Shown: positions 6,196 through 12,400 of the stretch, piece after piece | How positions within the stretch are numbered: position 1 is the stretch's first letter | Layout: each line of letters opens with the position of its first letter | Assembly: GCA_016210495.1 (NCBI GenBank) | Contig: JACQUC010000113.1 | Coordinates: 1-12,400, forward strand | Direction: 5' to 3' | DNA from: Chloroflexota bacterium | GTDB lineage: Bacteria > Chloroflexota > FW602-bin22 > JACPRP01 | Length of the DNA: 12,400 nt | Notes under the pieces: generated by a model | What the model was told of the DNA's origin: nothing | The model's input: the letters and a program-made list of their open reading frames with translations, nothing else | The model's database searches: none | Made by a program: the position numbers and the translations under genes

Positions 6196-7382
6196 CCTTG
6201 CCGCCGTTACCTCCCCAGTTGATGGAACTGGTGCGACTGGTCATAGCGCTGCTGCTGGTCTTCATCTTTATGCCTCTGAATACCCTCGTCATGGTTTACG
6301 CCGAGCGCAAGATAATGGCCTTTATGCAAGATCGCCTGGGGCCGTATCACACGGGCAAGTGGGGCACCCTACAGTTGATAGCCGACACTCTGAAGCTGCT
6401 GGTCAAGGAGGACTTCGTGCCCGGCCGGGTCGACAAAATACTGCACCTAGCTGCGCCGCTGATCTTCTTCGCGCCCGTCGTGGGCGGCTTCGTCGTGCTA
6501 CCGTTTGCGCAAAACCTCGTGGCGGCCGATCTAAACGTCGGCTTGCTCTTCGTCGTGGCGCTGGGCTCGACAGGCACGATAGGCATAGTTACCGCCGGCT
6601 GGGCCTCCAACAACAAGTACTCGGCGCTGGGGGCGATGAGAGCGGCGGCGCAGATGGTCTCCTACGAGATTCCGATGGTGCTGTCGCTGGTGGCTATAGT
6701 AATGATGACCGGCACGCTGTCCTTGACGGGCATCGTCCAGGCGCAGGGGCAGTACTGGTTCTTTCTGATCCAGCCCTTGGCGTTCCTCACCTACTTCGTG
6801 TGCGCGCTGGCAGAGACGAATCGGAACCCCTTCGATCTGCCGGAGGCGGAGTCCGAGCTGGTGGCCGGCAATATGACCGAGTACAGCGGCATGCGCTGGG
6901 CGATGTTTTTCCTTGGCGAGTACGGGAACATGGTCATTGTATCGGCCATCGCCGCGACGCTGTTCCTGGGCGGGTGGCAGGGGCCGGTGTTGCCGGGACT
7001 CGTCTGGTTCCTCATCAAGCTGTATTTCCTGCAGTTCGTCTTCATCTGGATACGCGCAACGCTGCCTCGACTGCGCGCGGATCAACTGATGGAGTTTAGT
7101 TGGAAAGGGCTCATCCCGTTGACGCTGCTGAACATCGGCATCACGGGCATCGTGGTACTGCTGTTCCCGACTGGCTATGAGCTGCCGCTCGGCGTGCTGA
7201 GCTGGCTGATGTTGATCGGATTCATCGTGCTGCTGCCGAGGATAGAGCGCAGCGTGCTGCACGCGAGGGCAAGAGCGAGGGGCCGGCTCCGAACCGGCGG
7301 CGTGGCCAGGGCGGCGGGTGCAGGAAGCGACCTGGAGCCGGCGAGATCCCCACGAGCCACCGAAGGCGCGCTGAGGAGGTAG
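6192..7382 (+). CDS. nuoH: NADH-quinone oxidoreductase subunit H with extra C-terminal tail
   Basis: Membrane subunit that forms the heel of complex I and the entrance to the quinone chamber. About eight membrane helices are visible. Family motifs are intact: AERKIMAFMQDRLGP (37-51), GWASNNKYSALGAMRAAAQ (136-154) with SYEIP after it, AETNRNPFDLPEAESELV (207-224) with EYSGMRW, and WIRATLPRLRADQLM (286-300). The usual protein ends soon after the last helix (near residue 350). Here about 45 more residues follow, rich in R, A and G (for example RARARGRLRTGG). This tail is encoded by GC-rich DNA with a short inverted repeat, GCCGG (7282-7286) and CCGGC (7294-7298), so it looks like a repeat-derived extension. 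Starts by ATGA overlap with nuoD; only two bases separate it from the next gene. Confidence 0.93.
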   Translation: MTLPPLPPQLMELVRLVIALLLVFIFMPLNTLVMVYAERKIMAFMQDRLGPYHTGKWGTLQLIADTLKLLVKEDFVPGRVDKILHLAAPLIFFAPVVGGFVVLPFAQNLVAADLNVGLLFVVALGSTGTIGIVTAGWASNNKYSALGAMRAAAQMVSYEIPMVLSLVAIVMMTGTLSLTGIVQAQGQYWFFLIQPLAFLTYFVCALAETNRNPFDLPEAESELVAGNMTEYSGMRWAMFFLGEYGNMVIVSAIAATLFLGGWQGPVLPGLVWFLIKLYFLQFVFIWIRATLPRLRADQLMEFSWKGLIPLTLLNIGITGIVVLLFPTGYELPLGVLSWLMLIGFIVLLPRIERSVLHARARARGRLRTGGVARAAGAGSDLEPARSPRATEGALRR

Positions 7383-7384
7383 GG

Positions 7385-8023
7385 ATGCTGGGAATTCTGA
7401 AGGGAATGAAGGTCACGCTGGAGCACGCGCTGAAGAGCAAGGTGACCAGGAAGTACCCGTACGAGAAACGAGAGCTTCCGGAGCGCAGCCGTGGCCTGAT
7501 CCAGTTGACAACTGAGCCAGAGACGGGTGTTCTGAAGTGCGAGGCGTGTCTGCTGTGCGAAAAGGTTTGCCCCCCGAGGGCGATCACGATCAGCTACAGC
7601 GAGCGAAACGCGTTTCGCCGAAGACCGCTGTTTCGCCCGCGGACCAAAAGCGCTTACTACGGCCCGCGGATGGCGATACCTGCCCCATATGAGGGGCGAC
7701 CTTTGTCAGTACCGATGGAGGTGCCGGGCGTCGAGCAGGAGTTCCTGTTGGATATGTCGAAGGTGGACGAGCTGCTGGAGGCGAGCCGCGGCCAAAGCTA
7801 CGATCTGATCGACCTGCTCAACCGGGTGCAGTCGATCTATGGCTACGTTCCGCGCGCGGCAGTGCTGCGCATCTCGCAGGCGCTGGACAAAGGAGTCAGC
7901 GACATCTACGCCGCCGCCACTGTCTGCCCCCAACTGCGGCTCAAGCCGCCGGTGGCCGGTAAGACGAGCGAGGCGACCGAAGGCAGGTCGCCGCGGGCGC
8001 AGGGAGGCGCGGAAGTTGACTAG
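7385..8023 (+). CDS. Fusion of the N-terminal half of NuoI with a NuoE helical stump
   Basis: A 212-residue protein. Residues 1-70 are the start of NuoI (MLGILKGMKVTLEHAL, YPYEKRELPERSRG) with one [4Fe-4S] motif C52-x2-C55-x2-C58-x3-C62-P. The second CxxCxxCxxxC motif of NuoI is absent. A proline/arginine-rich linker (about 75-118) leads to residues 122-190, which match the N-terminal helical bundle of NuoE (DLIDLLNRVQSIYGYVPRAAVLRISQALD, VSDIYAAATVCPQLRLKP). The NuoE thioredoxin-like domain with its four [2Fe-2S] cysteines (cluster N1a) is missing; the protein ends in a low-complexity tail. It should sit between the F/G input module and the NuoB/D arm. GAGGAGG at 7373-7379 precedes ATG 7385. 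The matching second NuoI motif seems to be at the end of the nuoG product. Domain assignments fairly sure; the functional model is inference. Confidence 0.78.
   Translation: MLGILKGMKVTLEHALKSKVTRKYPYEKRELPERSRGLIQLTTEPETGVLKCEACLLCEKVCPPRAITISYSERNAFRRRPLFRPRTKSAYYGPRMAIPAPYEGRPLSVPMEVPGVEQEFLLDMSKVDELLEASRGQSYDLIDLLNRVQSIYGYVPRAAVLRISQALDKGVSDIYAAATVCPQLRLKPPVAGKTSEATEGRSPRAQGGAEVD
8001..8018 (+). promoter_or_regulatory. Ribosome binding site and TTG start of nuoF
   Basis: AGGGAGG (8001-8007) lies eight bases before TTG 8016-8018, the last possible start before the conserved NuoF sequence. The TTG overlaps the end of the preceding gene by eight bases. The longer frame upstream only reads antisense-like arginine-rich sequence out of the preceding gene. 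Confidence 0.6.
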
Positions 8024-9434
8024 CTCACAATTTCCTGCCATTGCCCTGCATCTGTGCGGCGAAGTGAATCCGGAGAGCATCGAGGACTACGTTGCCAAGG
8101 GCGGCTACGCGGCGCTGCGCCGTGCGATGGAGATGAGCCCCGAAGGAGTGCTGAACGAGGTTGCAGGGAGCGGGCTAAGAGGCCGCGGCGGAGCCGGCTT
8201 CAGAACGGCGGAGAAGTGGCGGTTGGTGGCTGCCGCCGCCGAAAAGCAGCAGAGGTTCGTCGTGTGCAACGCCTACGATGCGGACGTCGACGCGCCTGTC
8301 GGTAGAACATTGCTGGAGCAGAACCCGCATCGGGTGCTCGAAGGGCTGTCGATCGCCGCCTATGCCTGTGGGGCTGATCGAGCATATGTGTATTGCCGGG
8401 GCGAGGTGGCACTGGCGGTGGCAAGGATGCGCCGGGCCATTGTTGCGGCGAGGGAGAGGGGGATATTGGGGCCTGGGCGCGGAGACGAGGATGCGGGGCG
8501 CGGAGACCGCGCCCCTACGCGGTCGATGGCAACGTCGTATGAGCAAGAAAGGATGCATGGCAGGTGGGAGCGCGGCATCTCCACGGGGGGGGTGGACGTC
8601 CAGGTGGCGTTCGGCTGGAGCGGCTTTGTGGGTGGCGAAGAGACGACGATGCTGGCCGCGATCGAGGGCCGACGGGCGATGCCTCGCCCGCGTCCTCCTT
8701 ATCCGACCAGAAGCGGTCTGTGGGGCCAACCGACGGCGATCAACTCGGCCGAGACGTTGGCCTGCGTCCCGTGGGTGCTGGAGAACGCGAGCAGCGCTCT
8801 CGCGTCGATTGGTAGCTCCGCGAGCCCCGGGACGAAGGTCGTGGCGATAACGGGTGACGCAGAGCATCGAGGGCTGTTCGAGGTGCCCTTCGGGATGCCG
8901 CTGGGCGAGATACTGTCGCGAACAGGCAACGGGCCTGCGGGCGAGCAGAAGCTGAAAGCCATCCAGGTAGGAGGACCGACGGGCGGATGCCTGAAGAGCA
9001 GCGCGCTGGATACGCCTCTGGATTTCGAGACGCTGGAGGCGGCAGGAACGATCCTGGGCTCCGGGCAGATCAGGGCGATCGGAGAGAAGACCTGCATGGT
9101 AGGCTTCGCACGGCAGCAGATGAGCTACCTATGCACGGAGGCGTGCGGGGAGTGTGTTCCTTGCCGATTGGGCACGAAGCGGATGGCCGACATTCTGGAG
9201 GGAATAACGGGCGGCCTCGGGCGGGCGGCGGATCTTGATACGCTGAAGGATGTGGCGACGAAGGTGTCCGACGGGTCGCTGTGCGGCTTTGGCGTCGACG
9301 CGCCCAATGTGGTGCTGACCACGCTCCAGGGCTTCGAGGATGAGTACCACGCACACGTGGACGCCAAACGCTGCCCCACGGGTGACTGCGCGGCCACGCG
9401 GCGATACCGGTACGAGAGGAGGACCGTCCTGTGA
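8016..9434 (+). CDS. nuoF: NADH-quinone oxidoreductase subunit F (flavin subunit), divergent, with repeat insertion
   Basis: A 472-residue protein from TTG 8016. It belongs to the NuoF/HndC family (FMN and NADH site, cluster N3). CGEVNPESIEDYVAKGGYAAL and GLRGRGGAGFRTAEKW (FMN loop, G56-F62) mark the start; the N-terminal thioredoxin-like domain of HndC-type proteins is missing. GGEETT, PRPRPPYPT, GGPTGGCL and EACGECVPCRLG with a later SLCGFG supply the family motifs, and all four N3 cysteines are present. Some positions differ: the usual NADEGDPG is NAYDADVDAPVG (about 85-96) and CGEETA is GGEETT, so substrate preference or activity may be altered. Residues about 153-186 are an insertion of arginine/glycine-rich sequence encoded by a palindromic repeat. 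GTGA overlap with the next gene. Could be a genuine but specialised flavin subunit or one under relaxed constraint. Confidence 0.88.
   Translation: MTSSQFPAIALHLCGEVNPESIEDYVAKGGYAALRRAMEMSPEGVLNEVAGSGLRGRGGAGFRTAEKWRLVAAAAEKQQRFVVCNAYDADVDAPVGRTLLEQNPHRVLEGLSIAAYACGADRAYVYCRGEVALAVARMRRAIVAARERGILGPGRGDEDAGRGDRAPTRSMATSYEQERMHGRWERGISTGGVDVQVAFGWSGFVGGEETTMLAAIEGRRAMPRPRPPYPTRSGLWGQPTAINSAETLACVPWVLENASSALASIGSSASPGTKVVAITGDAEHRGLFEVPFGMPLGEILSRTGNGPAGEQKLKAIQVGGPTGGCLKSSALDTPLDFETLEAAGTILGSGQIRAIGEKTCMVGFARQQMSYLCTEACGECVPCRLGTKRMADILEGITGGLGRAADLDTLKDVATKVSDGSLCGFGVDAPNVVLTTLQGFEDEYHAHVDAKRCPTGDCAATRRYRYERRTVL
8475..8515 (+). repeat. Palindromic repeat inserted in frame within nuoF
   Basis: GGGCGCGGAGAC occurs twice, at 8475-8486 and 8496-8507, with a 21-base period, so the protein reads GRGDEDA then GRGDRAP. 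The second copy is part of a perfect 9-bp palindrome GGGGCGCGG (8495-8503), AGA, CCGCGCCCC (8507-8515). This type of GC-rich palindrome is usually intergenic; here it is translated. Confidence 0.7.
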
Positions 9435-11803
9435 GCCTCGTGCAGGACAGGGTGGCGCCGCAGGAGTTCGGCCCGCCGGCAGAGAACAAGATGGTCCGCG
9501 TACAGATAGATGGCAGGTTGGTCGAGGCCCAAACTGGGCTCACGATTCTGGAAGTGGCCGCTCAATTGGGCATCGTCATCCCAACACTGTGTAACGACGA
9601 GAAGCTAGAGCCTATGGCCGGCTGCCGGATGTGCGTGGTGGAGATCGAGGGCTTCAAGAGACCGCTGCCGGCCTGTACAACGCCGGTGGAAGACGGCATG
9701 GTCATCAGGACGGATACCGAACGGGTGAAAGGTATCAGGCGGTTTGTGCTCGAGATGATGCTATCCGACCACAACGCCTACTGCCAGCCACCGTGTCAGA
9801 TCGGCTGCCCAACCCACATCGACATCCCCGGCTACCTGGAGCTGATCGTCAAGGGCGATCATCGGGGAGCGGCGCGGCTGGTGAAGGAGGTGCTGCCGTT
9901 CCCGTACGCGCTGGGCCTGGTTTGCCCGCGCCCGTGCGAGACCGTGTGCCGGCGCGAGCTGGTGGAAGAAGCGATATCGATCTGCCAGTGCCACGGGTAC
10001 GCCGGGGAGAGCGTGCTGGACGATCCGCCGACGCCGTGGCCGCAACAGGCGCCGACGGGGCGACGCATCGCCGTGGTGGGCGCCGGGCCGGCCGGGTTGA
10101 GCTGTGCCTACTACTCGGCGCTCAGGGGGCACAGCGTAAAGGTTTTCGAGGCTTTGCCGAAGCCAGGCGGGATGATGCGCTACGGCATCCCGGAGTACCG
10201 CCTGCCGAAGGAGATGCTCGACAAGGAGATGTCGTGCGTGTGGCGACTGGGCGTGGAGCTGGAGTGCGATGCCGAGCTTGGCCGGGATTACACCGTGGAC
10301 GACCTATTTGCCCAGGGATTCGAGGCGGTTTTCCTGGGAATAGGGGCACACGAGAGCAACGCGCTCGAGATCGAGGGCGAGGGATTGCCGGGAGTATGGC
10401 CGGCGGTCGGGATGCTACGCCGGGTCGCGCTTGGCGAAAAGGTGAACGTCGGACGGCGGGTCGTGGTTATCGGCGGTGGCTTCACGGCCTTCGACGCGGC
10501 GCGCACGTCGAAGCGACTGGGCGCCGAGGAGGTGACGGTCGTCTACCGCCGCTCACGCAAGGAGATGGGCGCTCACCACACCGAGGTAGACGACGCCGAA
10601 CACGAAGGCGTGCGACTGGAGCTGTTGGCCGGACCAGTACGCATCGTCGAGAAGGACGGTCGAGCGGCCGGCGTGGAGTTCGTGCGGATGCAACTGGGTG
10701 AGCCGGACGCCAGGGGTCGGCGGAGGCCCGTGCCGGTGCCGGGCTCGGAGTTCATCGTCGAGGCCGAGACGGTCATCGCCGCGATCGGGCAGACGCCTGA
10801 GCTCGGCTTTCTGGCCAAAGAGCACGATATCGAGGCCAGCGCGAGGCAGTGCATCGTGTGCAATCCGGACAGCTATCACACGGGTCGAAAGGGGGTGTTC
10901 GCCGGGGGAGATGCGACGATCGGGGCGGCCACGGTGATCCAGGCGGTTGCCGCCGGCAAGCGGGCGGCCAAGGCTATTGACGCGTTCCTGAAGGGTGAGG
11001 AAATGGACACGGCGGCCAGGCGATTCCAGGATGATGAGCTGAAGCCCGACCTGATCGACATCGTGCCGTACAAGCCTCTCATGCCGCGTATACCGATGCC
11101 CGCGCTACCCTACGAGGAGCGACGGCTCAACTTTCGGCTGATCGAGCTGGGCTATTCAGAGGAGCAGGTGGAGAGCGAGGCAGCCCGATGCCTGCAGTGC
11201 GCGTGTCCAGCCGCCGGGCAGTGCCATTTGCAGCGGCTGTCGCTGGAGTATGGCCTTCAGGACAACAGGTTCCACAACGCGGAGGCACGCGATTACCACG
11301 ACTACGAGCCCGACCAGACGCACAGCTTCATCCTGCGGGATCCCAACAAGTGCATCAACTGCACGCAGTGCGTGCGCATCTGCCGCGATGTCATCGGCGC
11401 GAACTGCTACGGCATGATGGGCAGGGCGTTCGACACCATCGTCACCACGCCGTTCAACGTGTCACTGCACGACACCGATTGCGTGTCGTGCGGCGCGTGC
11501 GCGGAGACCTGCCCGACGGGGGCGCTGATGCTGCGCGAGAGGGACCTTGACTCGTACGAGCTCGACGTCGGGCGATGCATCTACTGTGGCGATTGCGTGG
11601 AGGTGTGCCCTCACGGGGCGCTGGCCGAGACGCCGAACTTCGAGCTGGCCAACTACGAGCGGTTTCGGCGCATGGTGCTGAACAAAGAAGACCTGGCCAA
11701 CGCGCCGAGCTTCAAGTACCGGGACACCAGGCCCAGGGTGGTGACCGACGAAAATCTAGCGCCGCTGGTACGGCCGCTGCAGCCAAGGGAGTGGGACGAA
11801 TAG
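9431..11803 (+). CDS. NuoG-like [2Fe-2S] protein fused to GltD-type oxidoreductase, NuoG ferredoxin pair and NuoI tail
   Basis: A 790-residue multidomain electron-transfer protein. In order: a [2Fe-2S] ferredoxin domain with C54, C65, C68 and C82 (about 21-100); a GltD/dihydropyrimidine-dehydrogenase-type N-terminal Fe-S domain (C118, C122, C126, C165, C169, C173); an FAD site VVGAGPAGLS (215-224) and a second dinucleotide site VVVIGGGFTAFDAA (344-357) followed by VYRRSRKEM, typical of NADPH-using GltD; an FAD-closing GVFAGGDATIGAATV (488-502); two [4Fe-4S] motifs of NuoG/HydA type (C641-C651 and C684-C694); then a third motif RCIYCGDCVEVCP (715-727) with FELANYERF and KEDL, which is the C-terminal half of NuoI. 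The molybdopterin-type domain of classical NuoG is absent. It likely passes electrons between NAD(P)H, NuoF and the NuoB/D arm. GTG start at 9431, GAGGAGG nine bases before it, GTGA overlap with nuoF. Last gene of the operon. Confidence 0.85.
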   Translation: MSLVQDRVAPQEFGPPAENKMVRVQIDGRLVEAQTGLTILEVAAQLGIVIPTLCNDEKLEPMAGCRMCVVEIEGFKRPLPACTTPVEDGMVIRTDTERVKGIRRFVLEMMLSDHNAYCQPPCQIGCPTHIDIPGYLELIVKGDHRGAARLVKEVLPFPYALGLVCPRPCETVCRRELVEEAISICQCHGYAGESVLDDPPTPWPQQAPTGRRIAVVGAGPAGLSCAYYSALRGHSVKVFEALPKPGGMMRYGIPEYRLPKEMLDKEMSCVWRLGVELECDAELGRDYTVDDLFAQGFEAVFLGIGAHESNALEIEGEGLPGVWPAVGMLRRVALGEKVNVGRRVVVIGGGFTAFDAARTSKRLGAEEVTVVYRRSRKEMGAHHTEVDDAEHEGVRLELLAGPVRIVEKDGRAAGVEFVRMQLGEPDARGRRRPVPVPGSEFIVEAETVIAAIGQTPELGFLAKEHDIEASARQCIVCNPDSYHTGRKGVFAGGDATIGAATVIQAVAAGKRAAKAIDAFLKGEEMDTAARRFQDDELKPDLIDIVPYKPLMPRIPMPALPYEERRLNFRLIELGYSEEQVESEAARCLQCACPAAGQCHLQRLSLEYGLQDNRFHNAEARDYHDYEPDQTHSFILRDPNKCINCTQCVRICRDVIGANCYGMMGRAFDTIVTTPFNVSLHDTDCVSCGACAETCPTGALMLRERDLDSYELDVGRCIYCGDCVEVCPHGALAETPNFELANYERFRRMVLNKEDLANAPSFKYRDTRPRVVTDENLAPLVRPLQPREWDE

Positions 11804-11829
11804 GGCCGCGGTTCGCATCCACTCGTAGC

Positions 11830-11848
11830 CGCCCGCCTCAGGCGGGCG
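11830..11848. repeat. GC-rich hairpin after nuoG
   Basis: CGCCCGCC, TCA, GGCGGGCG is a perfect 8-bp stem with a 3-base loop, 27 bases after the nuoG stop. No T tract follows, so it is not a classical terminator, but it could protect or end the nuo transcript. Confidence 0.5.
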
Positions 11849-11934
11849 CGTGCCTGTTCGTGTACCGAGAGGTCTATGCATACTGGGGGCGTATGCTGTG
11901 GCGAGGCCGGTATGGGGCCAGCCTGGTACAGCAA

Positions 11935-12022
11935 GGGCGCGCGCCCCGCTCCGCGAGGGCGGAGCAGGCTGAAGCCTTCGGCTACAAGTGGACGCGCCCG
12001 CCCGCGCCTGCGCGCGGCGGGC
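11935..12022. repeat. Cluster of GC-rich palindromes in the intergenic region
   Basis: Four stems follow each other: GGGCGCGCGCCC (11935-11946); GCTCCGC-GAGG-GCGGAGC (11948-11965); GCTGAA-GCC-TTCGGC (about 11968-11982, one G-T pair); and GCCCGCC (11996-12002) with GGCGGGC (12016-12022). Open frames through this stretch are low-complexity and not convincing genes. The block looks like a repetitive palindromic element or small non-autonomous repeat downstream of the nuo operon. Confidence 0.55.
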
Positions 12023-12081
12023 AAGACCGATGGGGTGCTGGGCACAGACCGCATAAGCCCTCCTTAAGCCCTCAAATACCA

Positions 12082-12110
12082 TTGCATTGTCCTATTTTGA
12101 CTGCTAGAAT
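12082..12110 (+). promoter_or_regulatory. Extended -10 promoter right of the nuo operon
   Basis: TTGCAT (12082-12087), a 17-base spacer and TAGAAT (12105-12110) with TGC directly before it. Transcription would start near 12117 and reach the small frame at 12209. Confidence 0.45.
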
Positions 12111-12139
12111 AGATGCGCCAAAGCATCAGGACGGCTAGG

Positions 12140-12169
12140 CCAAGCTTCGCTAGGACGCGAAGTGGTTGG
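12140..12169 (+). other. Leader hairpin
   Basis: CTTCGC (12145-12150), loop TAGGAC, GCGAAG (12157-12162) is a perfect 6-bp stem, supported outside by CCAA (12140-12143) and TTGG (12166-12169). It lies between the promoter and the strong ribosome binding site, so it would be in the 5' leader of that transcript. Function unknown. Confidence 0.3.
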
Positions 12170-12208
12170 AAAAAGAGCGGTAGAGATGATCAGTCCAAGG
12201 AGGGAGAG

Positions 12209-12277
12209 ATGGTCACCGCAACGAAGTGTCGTTTCCTGTTGATTACCATATCGCTGGCTCTAGATATCTTCATATGA
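12209..12277 (+). CDS. Small hydrophobic frame of 22 residues with strong ribosome binding site (possible broken exported protein)
   Basis: AAGGAGGGAG (12197-12206) is close to an ideal ribosome binding site and sits a few bases before ATG 12209. The frame reads MVTATKCRFLLITISLALDI and ends two residues later in TGA. The basic start (K6, R8) followed by a hydrophobic run resembles a signal peptide. It is either a small membrane peptide or the remaining start of an exported-protein gene whose body has been lost. I recognise no family. Confidence 0.3.
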   Translation: MVTATKCRFLLITISLALDIFI

Positions 12278-12303
12278 CGAGATCTTAACGAATGAGTCAA
12301 GTT

Positions 12304-12400
12304 TCATGCAGCCTTGCCCAGTTTGGCCCGGTCGATGATCTGCACGATTTGACGATCTACCTCGGCCAATGCGTCCGCCAACGGCCGCGGAATGGGCTCA
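12304..12400 (-). CDS. C-terminal end of an unidentified protein, cut by the window edge
   Basis: On the minus strand a frame enters from the right edge and ends in TGA at 12306-12304. It gives 31 residues, among them LADALAEVDRQIVQIIDRAK and the end LGKAA, an amphipathic helix. Codon third positions look like those of a real gene. Too short to assign a family; this strand converges with the small frame at 12209. Confidence 0.4.
   Translation of the reverse strand, partial: EPIPRPLADALAEVDRQIVQIIDRAKLGKAA

Noticed and set aside
6155..7099. Plus-strand frame of 314 codons
   Set aside because: Lies in another frame of nuoD/nuoH, is compositionally biased (R, G, A) and lacks motifs.
7839..8015. 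Upstream extension of nuoF to an ATG at 7839
   Set aside because: It reads an arginine-rich shadow of the preceding gene; a TTG start with a good ribosome site at 8016 fits better.
9631..10701. Plus-strand frame of 356 codons
   Set aside because: Out-of-frame reading of the nuoG-like gene, whose true frame has all cofactor motifs.
11935..12022. CRISPR-like array
   Set aside because: The repeats are different short palindromes without a constant repeat unit or equal spacers.
11575..12138. Plus-strand frame of 187 codons
   Set aside because: Begins inside the nuoG-like gene in the wrong frame and then runs through palindromic repeats; low complexity.

Overview
The window looks like a chromosomal segment of a free-living bacterium with a respiratory or redox metabolism based on complex I (NADH:quinone oxidoreductase). 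No rRNA or other phylogenetic marker is present. The NuoA variant with YESG instead of YECG, the NuoG protein carrying an inserted glutamate-synthase-small-subunit (GltD) module, the ROC GTPase and the GC-rich palindromic repeats recall Chloroflexota-like genomes, but this is a weak guess. The nuo region is visibly richer in GC than the left 2.6 kb.

Left part (1-2760): the 3' portion of a ROC-type GTPase gene that enters from the left edge and stops abruptly where an IS1634-like (DDE, IS4 superfamily) insertion sequence begins. The IS encodes one long transposase. Its probable ends are short inverted repeats near 652 and 2568, and a diverged direct repeat flanks the transposase gene.

Middle left (2762-3610): a minus-strand VapBC-type toxin-antitoxin operon with a clear sigma70-type promoter and a perfect palindrome between promoter and ribosome binding site. 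Next to it, pointing the other way, is a promoter with an extended -10 box that should drive the nuo operon.

Main part (3688-11803): a tightly packed plus-strand operon nuoA-nuoB-nuoC-nuoD-nuoH-(nuoI/E fusion)-nuoF-(nuoG/GltD/NuoI-tail fusion). A, B, C, D and H form the membrane heel and quinone-reducing module; F and the fused G form an electron-input module. No nuoJ, K, L, M or N follows. Three things are unusual. NuoB has an in-frame TGA exactly at the codon for its last conserved cluster-N2 cysteine, with intact family sequence after it and a hairpin placed like a bacterial SECIS, so selenocysteine must be weighed against a nonsense mutation. The two ferredoxin halves of NuoI appear to lie on two different polypeptides: the N-terminal half is fused to a NuoE stump without [2Fe-2S] cysteines, and the C-terminal half ends the NuoG-like protein. 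Third, nuoF carries a translated palindromic repeat insertion.

Right end (11804-12400): about 220 bases of GC-rich palindromes after nuoG, then another extended -10 promoter, a hairpin leader, a 22-residue reading frame with a very strong ribosome binding site, and the C-terminal end of an unidentified minus-strand gene cut by the window edge.
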